Source of the DNA: Bacteroidaceae bacterium
Lineage (GTDB): Bacteria > Bacteroidota > Bacteroidia > Bacteroidales > Bacteroidaceae
Direction of reading: 5' to 3'
Assembly: GCA_017633615.1 (NCBI GenBank)
Contig: JAGBPB010000107.1
Span: 1-25,760 of the forward strand
DNA length: 25,760 bases
Part shown: piece after piece, positions 23,798 through 25,760 of the stretch
How the letters are laid out: every line of letters starts with the position of its first letter
How positions within the stretch are numbered: the first letter of the stretch is position 1
The notes under the pieces: generated by a model
What the model was told of the DNA's origin: nothing
Databases searched by the model: none
The model's input: the letters and a program-made list of their open reading frames with translations, nothing else
Position numbers and translations under genes: made by a program

Positions 23798-24967
23798 ATG
23801 CCGGCAGTAAGCGTCATCATAGTCAGCTATAAGGTAAGGTACTACACCCAGCAGTGCCTGAACTCTGTATTCCGTTCACTCCCTGATGCACAGGTGCTTG
23901 TGGTTGACAACAACTCCGATGACGGCTCTGTGGAGTACCTGCGTGAGCGATTCCCGCAGATAGAGGTTATAGCCAATGACTATAATGCCGGTTTTGGTAA
24001 GGCCAATAATATGGCGCTGGCCAAAGCTCAAGGCCGATATGTGCTGTTCCTTAATCCTGATACTGTTGTGGCTGAGCGTACCATACCCGGCTGCATTGAG
24101 TATATGGATGCGCACCCGGAGGTGGGTGCAGTAGGCGTACGCATGCAGTATGGTGACGGCCGCTTTGCGCTGGAGTCACGCCGCTCATTGCCTACGCCGT
24201 CAGTATCATTCTGGCATATGACGGGGCTAGGCCGCCTGTTCCCTAGGTCAAAGGTATTTGCAAAATATCATCGGACATATCTTGATAAGGACAGTGAGTG
24301 CCCCATTGATGTGGTATCGGGCGCATATATGTTTGTACGCAAGGAGGTGATTGACAGGACGGGAGGCTTTGATGAGGCGTTCTTTATGTACGGTGAGGAT
24401 ATAGACCTTTCATACCGCATAATGCAGCAGGGGTATGAGAACCGTTATCTGCCGCTGCCTATAGTACATTATAAAGGTGAGAGCACCAATAAGACATCAT
24501 ACCGCTATGCAAAAGTGTTCTATGATGCAATGCTTATATTCTTCAATAAGCATTTTCACCGTTACAGCCGTCTGTTTGCGCTCATTGTGCGTATGGTGGT
24601 GGGCTTCAAGAAGATTGGCACATATATTGGAGAGAACCTGCATGCTGGCAGCCGCCGCTTAGCCGTTTATACGGAGAACTGCCTCTATGTGGGACGCAAG
24701 GAGACGTTTGCTCATGTGGCGGGTCTTATCTCAGGCAGTGAGGTGCTGCGTAACCCTCAGTATGTTGAGGGTGAGGGCGATATTGATGGCGCGCTGCAGG
24801 GGCGCCTGGGCTCAGGTGTGGATGCGGTGTTGTTTGATACTGGCGTATTCTCTTATGATGCTATCATGGACTGGATGTACGGCCGGGCATCGGAAGGGAA
24901 ACGGTATACAATGGGCCTGTATTCAGAGAAGACAGGTAAACTTATAACAGAGAACGAGGTCTTATGA
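23798..24967 (+). CDS. Family 2 glycosyltransferase with C-terminal extension
   Basis: From ATG at 23798 the protein has 389 residues (a TTG two codons earlier is possible). The GT-A fold begins VSVIIVSYKVRYYTQQCLNS and continues VLVVDNNSDDGS. It has the NAGFGKANNMAL segment, LFLNPDTVV in place of the DxD, and GAYMFVRKEVIDRTGGFDEAFFMYGEDIDLSYRI with the catalytic ED. This is the rhamnosyltransferase-like subgroup that acts on sugar nucleotides in the cytoplasm for surface polysaccharides. The last 100 residues (VYTENCLYVGRKETFAHVAG, AVLFDTGVFSYDAIMDWM) form an extra alpha/beta segment that I do not recognise. Confidence 0.88.
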   Translation: MPAVSVIIVSYKVRYYTQQCLNSVFRSLPDAQVLVVDNNSDDGSVEYLRERFPQIEVIANDYNAGFGKANNMALAKAQGRYVLFLNPDTVVAERTIPGCIEYMDAHPEVGAVGVRMQYGDGRFALESRRSLPTPSVSFWHMTGLGRLFPRSKVFAKYHRTYLDKDSECPIDVVSGAYMFVRKEVIDRTGGFDEAFFMYGEDIDLSYRIMQQGYENRYLPLPIVHYKGESTNKTSYRYAKVFYDAMLIFFNKHFHRYSRLFALIVRMVVGFKKIGTYIGENLHAGSRRLAVYTENCLYVGRKETFAHVAGLISGSEVLRNPQYVEGEGDIDGALQGRLGSGVDAVLFDTGVFSYDAIMDWMYGRASEGKRYTMGLYSEKTGKLITENEVL

Positions 24968-25494
24968 CAGAGAAAGATATTTTGACCGACGGTACGTACC
25001 GTCTGCGTGCTCCTGAACCGGAGGATCTGGACGTGCTGTTCAATATGGAGAATGACAGTTCTATCTGGATGGTGTCAGGTAATGCTGTGCCGTATTCACG
25101 CTACCAGATAAAAAAATATATCCAGCAGTCTCAGCATGATTTCTACACTGACCGCCAGATAAGGTTCATGATTGAACGTGAAGCGGATAATGTTGTTATG
25201 GGTACAGTAGATTTGACTGATATAGACCCGTACAACGGACGTGCCGAGGTGGGTATTGCGCTACTCTCAGAGTACCGGGGGCAGGGTATAGCATCGGCCG
25301 CGTTGAAGATTGTGCTGGGATACGCCAAGAGGGTTCTGCGCCTCAGGCAGTTGTTCTGTCTGGTGCCCGCCGATAACGAGACAAGTGTTAAACTGTTTGC
25401 CAGCAACGGGTTCGGTGAGAGCGGTCGGTTGCAGCAGTGGCTTGTGCATGAGGAGAGTTACTCAGACGTTCTTATTCTGCAGAAATTTTTTTGA
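24964..25494 (+). CDS. GNAT family acetyltransferase (RimJ/RimL type)
   Basis: The 176-residue protein has the acetyl-CoA binding motif A AEVGIALLSEYRGQGIASAA, motif B NETSVKLFASNGFGESGR, and the N-terminal RLRAPEPEDLDVLFNMEN typical of acetyltransferase_3. The substrate is unknown; it may be a protein N-terminus, a sugar or an antibiotic-like amine. The ATG overlaps the glycosyltransferase stop by four bases (ATGA), which suggests coupling and a possible link to surface sugar modification. Confidence 0.88.
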   Translation: MTEKDILTDGTYRLRAPEPEDLDVLFNMENDSSIWMVSGNAVPYSRYQIKKYIQQSQHDFYTDRQIRFMIEREADNVVMGTVDLTDIDPYNGRAEVGIALLSEYRGQGIASAALKIVLGYAKRVLRLRQLFCLVPADNETSVKLFASNGFGESGRLQQWLVHEESYSDVLILQKFF

Positions 25495-25513
25495 AAAAAA
25501 AGTGTTTGAACGC

Positions 25514-25543
25514 TTGTGGGTACGAAAAATGTGAGTACCTTTG
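25514..25543 (+). promoter_or_regulatory. Promoter of tRNA-Asp
   Basis: TTG (25514-25516) is followed after 19 bases by TACCTTTG (25536-25543), a full -7 match. The tRNA begins 17 bases after the box. Confidence 0.7.
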
Positions 25544-25560
25544 TCACCGCAAATCAGCGA

Positions 25561-25634
25561 GGTGCGTTAGTTCAGCTGGTTAGAATGCCGCCCTGTCACG
25601 GCGGAGGTCATGGGTTCGAGTCCCATACGCACCG
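25561..25634 (+). tRNA. tRNA-Asp (anticodon GUC)
   Basis: The acceptor stem GGTGCGT/ACGCACC, D-arm GTTC-AGCTGGTTA-GAAT, anticodon stem CCGCC/GGCGG with loop CTGTCAC (anticodon GTC at 25595-25597), and T-arm ATGGG-TTCGAGT-CCCAT all form. The discriminator is G and CCA is not encoded. Confidence 0.97.
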
Positions 25635-25639
25635 CTAAA

Positions 25640-25668
25640 AAATGCCCTACAAGCCTTGTAGGGCATTT
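25640..25668 (+). terminator. Intrinsic terminator after tRNA-Asp
   Basis: AAATGCCCTACAAG (25640-25653) and CTTGTAGGGCATTT (25655-25668) form a perfect 14-bp palindrome with a T-rich tail after the right arm. Confidence 0.85.
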
Positions 25669-25678
25669 CTATTTAAAA

Positions 25679-25748
25679 AACCTTGTTAAAACCTTGTTAC
25701 ATCTGAAAATGTTTTACCCCCTCTACAGCATATCTGTAACAAGGTTTT
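25679..25748. repeat. Direct and inverted repeats of AACCTTGTTA after tRNA-Asp
   Basis: AACCTTGTTA occurs at 25679-25688 and again within AAAACCTTGTTACA (25688-25701). The latter is perfectly inverted as TGTAACAAGGTTTT (25735-25748) with a 33-base spacer. Repeats like this just after a tRNA can be integrase binding sites at an attachment site, but no integrase is in the window. Confidence 0.5.
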
Positions 25749-25760
25749 AGATAATAACCA

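Overview
The window looks like chromosomal DNA of a Bacteroidales bacterium, most likely a gut Prevotella/Bacteroides relative. The evidence is the gene families (DUF3127, DUF4835, DUF6249, a Rho with a very large disordered N-terminal insert, an IS1182-type transposase), promoters of the Bacteroidota type (-7 TAnnTTTG with a TTG about 20 bases upstream) and a lack of Shine-Dalgarno leaders. Almost everything from 1 to 22622 except the DUF3127 gene is on the minus strand; recR onward is on the plus strand.

Region 1 (1-8086, minus) is housekeeping. A tightly coupled operon runs dnaN > DnaQ-like exonuclease > coaBC fused to a DUF4835 protein > recN > rlmB, with three successive 1-base stop/start overlaps and one 20-base overlap. 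Next comes clpB, which is cut by the window edge and lacks the usual Clp N-domain. Region 2 (8235-13529) holds a divergent DUF3127 OB-fold gene with an SSB-like C-terminal tip, a cluster of hairpins, an 884-residue secreted MG2-type surface protein, and rho.

Region 3 (13530-18482) is the accessory part. An intact IS1182-like element (13821-15548, 17-bp perfect terminal repeats, 6-bp TTACGC target duplication) sits inside the loop of an older 129-base palindromic element whose 28-base arms match 25/28. Upstream in transcription is an operon of two paralogous membrane proteins, each made of two copies of one module carrying a CLS+E..EDE motif, followed by a small XRE regulator. Its promoter is flanked by a near-perfect inverted repeat. 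A small secreted protein of unknown function comes before it.

Region 4 (18593-21992) has two regulatory cassettes. One is a BlaI-type repressor with an M56 (BlaR1-like) membrane protease whose periplasmic end carries two plug-like LPGV..DDDGNIT.NGK repeats, and a clear operator overlaps the promoter. The other is an ECF sigma cassette (DUF6249 membrane protein, sigma factor, anti-sigma-like membrane protein) with its own ECF-type promoter.

Region 5 (22026-25760) has engB divergent from recR, a small membrane protein, a GT2 glycosyltransferase with a C-terminal extension, a GNAT acetyltransferase, and tRNA-Asp(GUC) with its own promoter and terminator. Repeats after the tRNA may mark an attachment site.

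The best candidates for something undescribed are the duplicated-module membrane proteins with their XRE regulator, the M56 protease with plug-like sensor repeats, the CoaBC-DUF4835 fusion, and the palindromic element that hosts the IS. All calls come from reading the sequence; no database search was possible.
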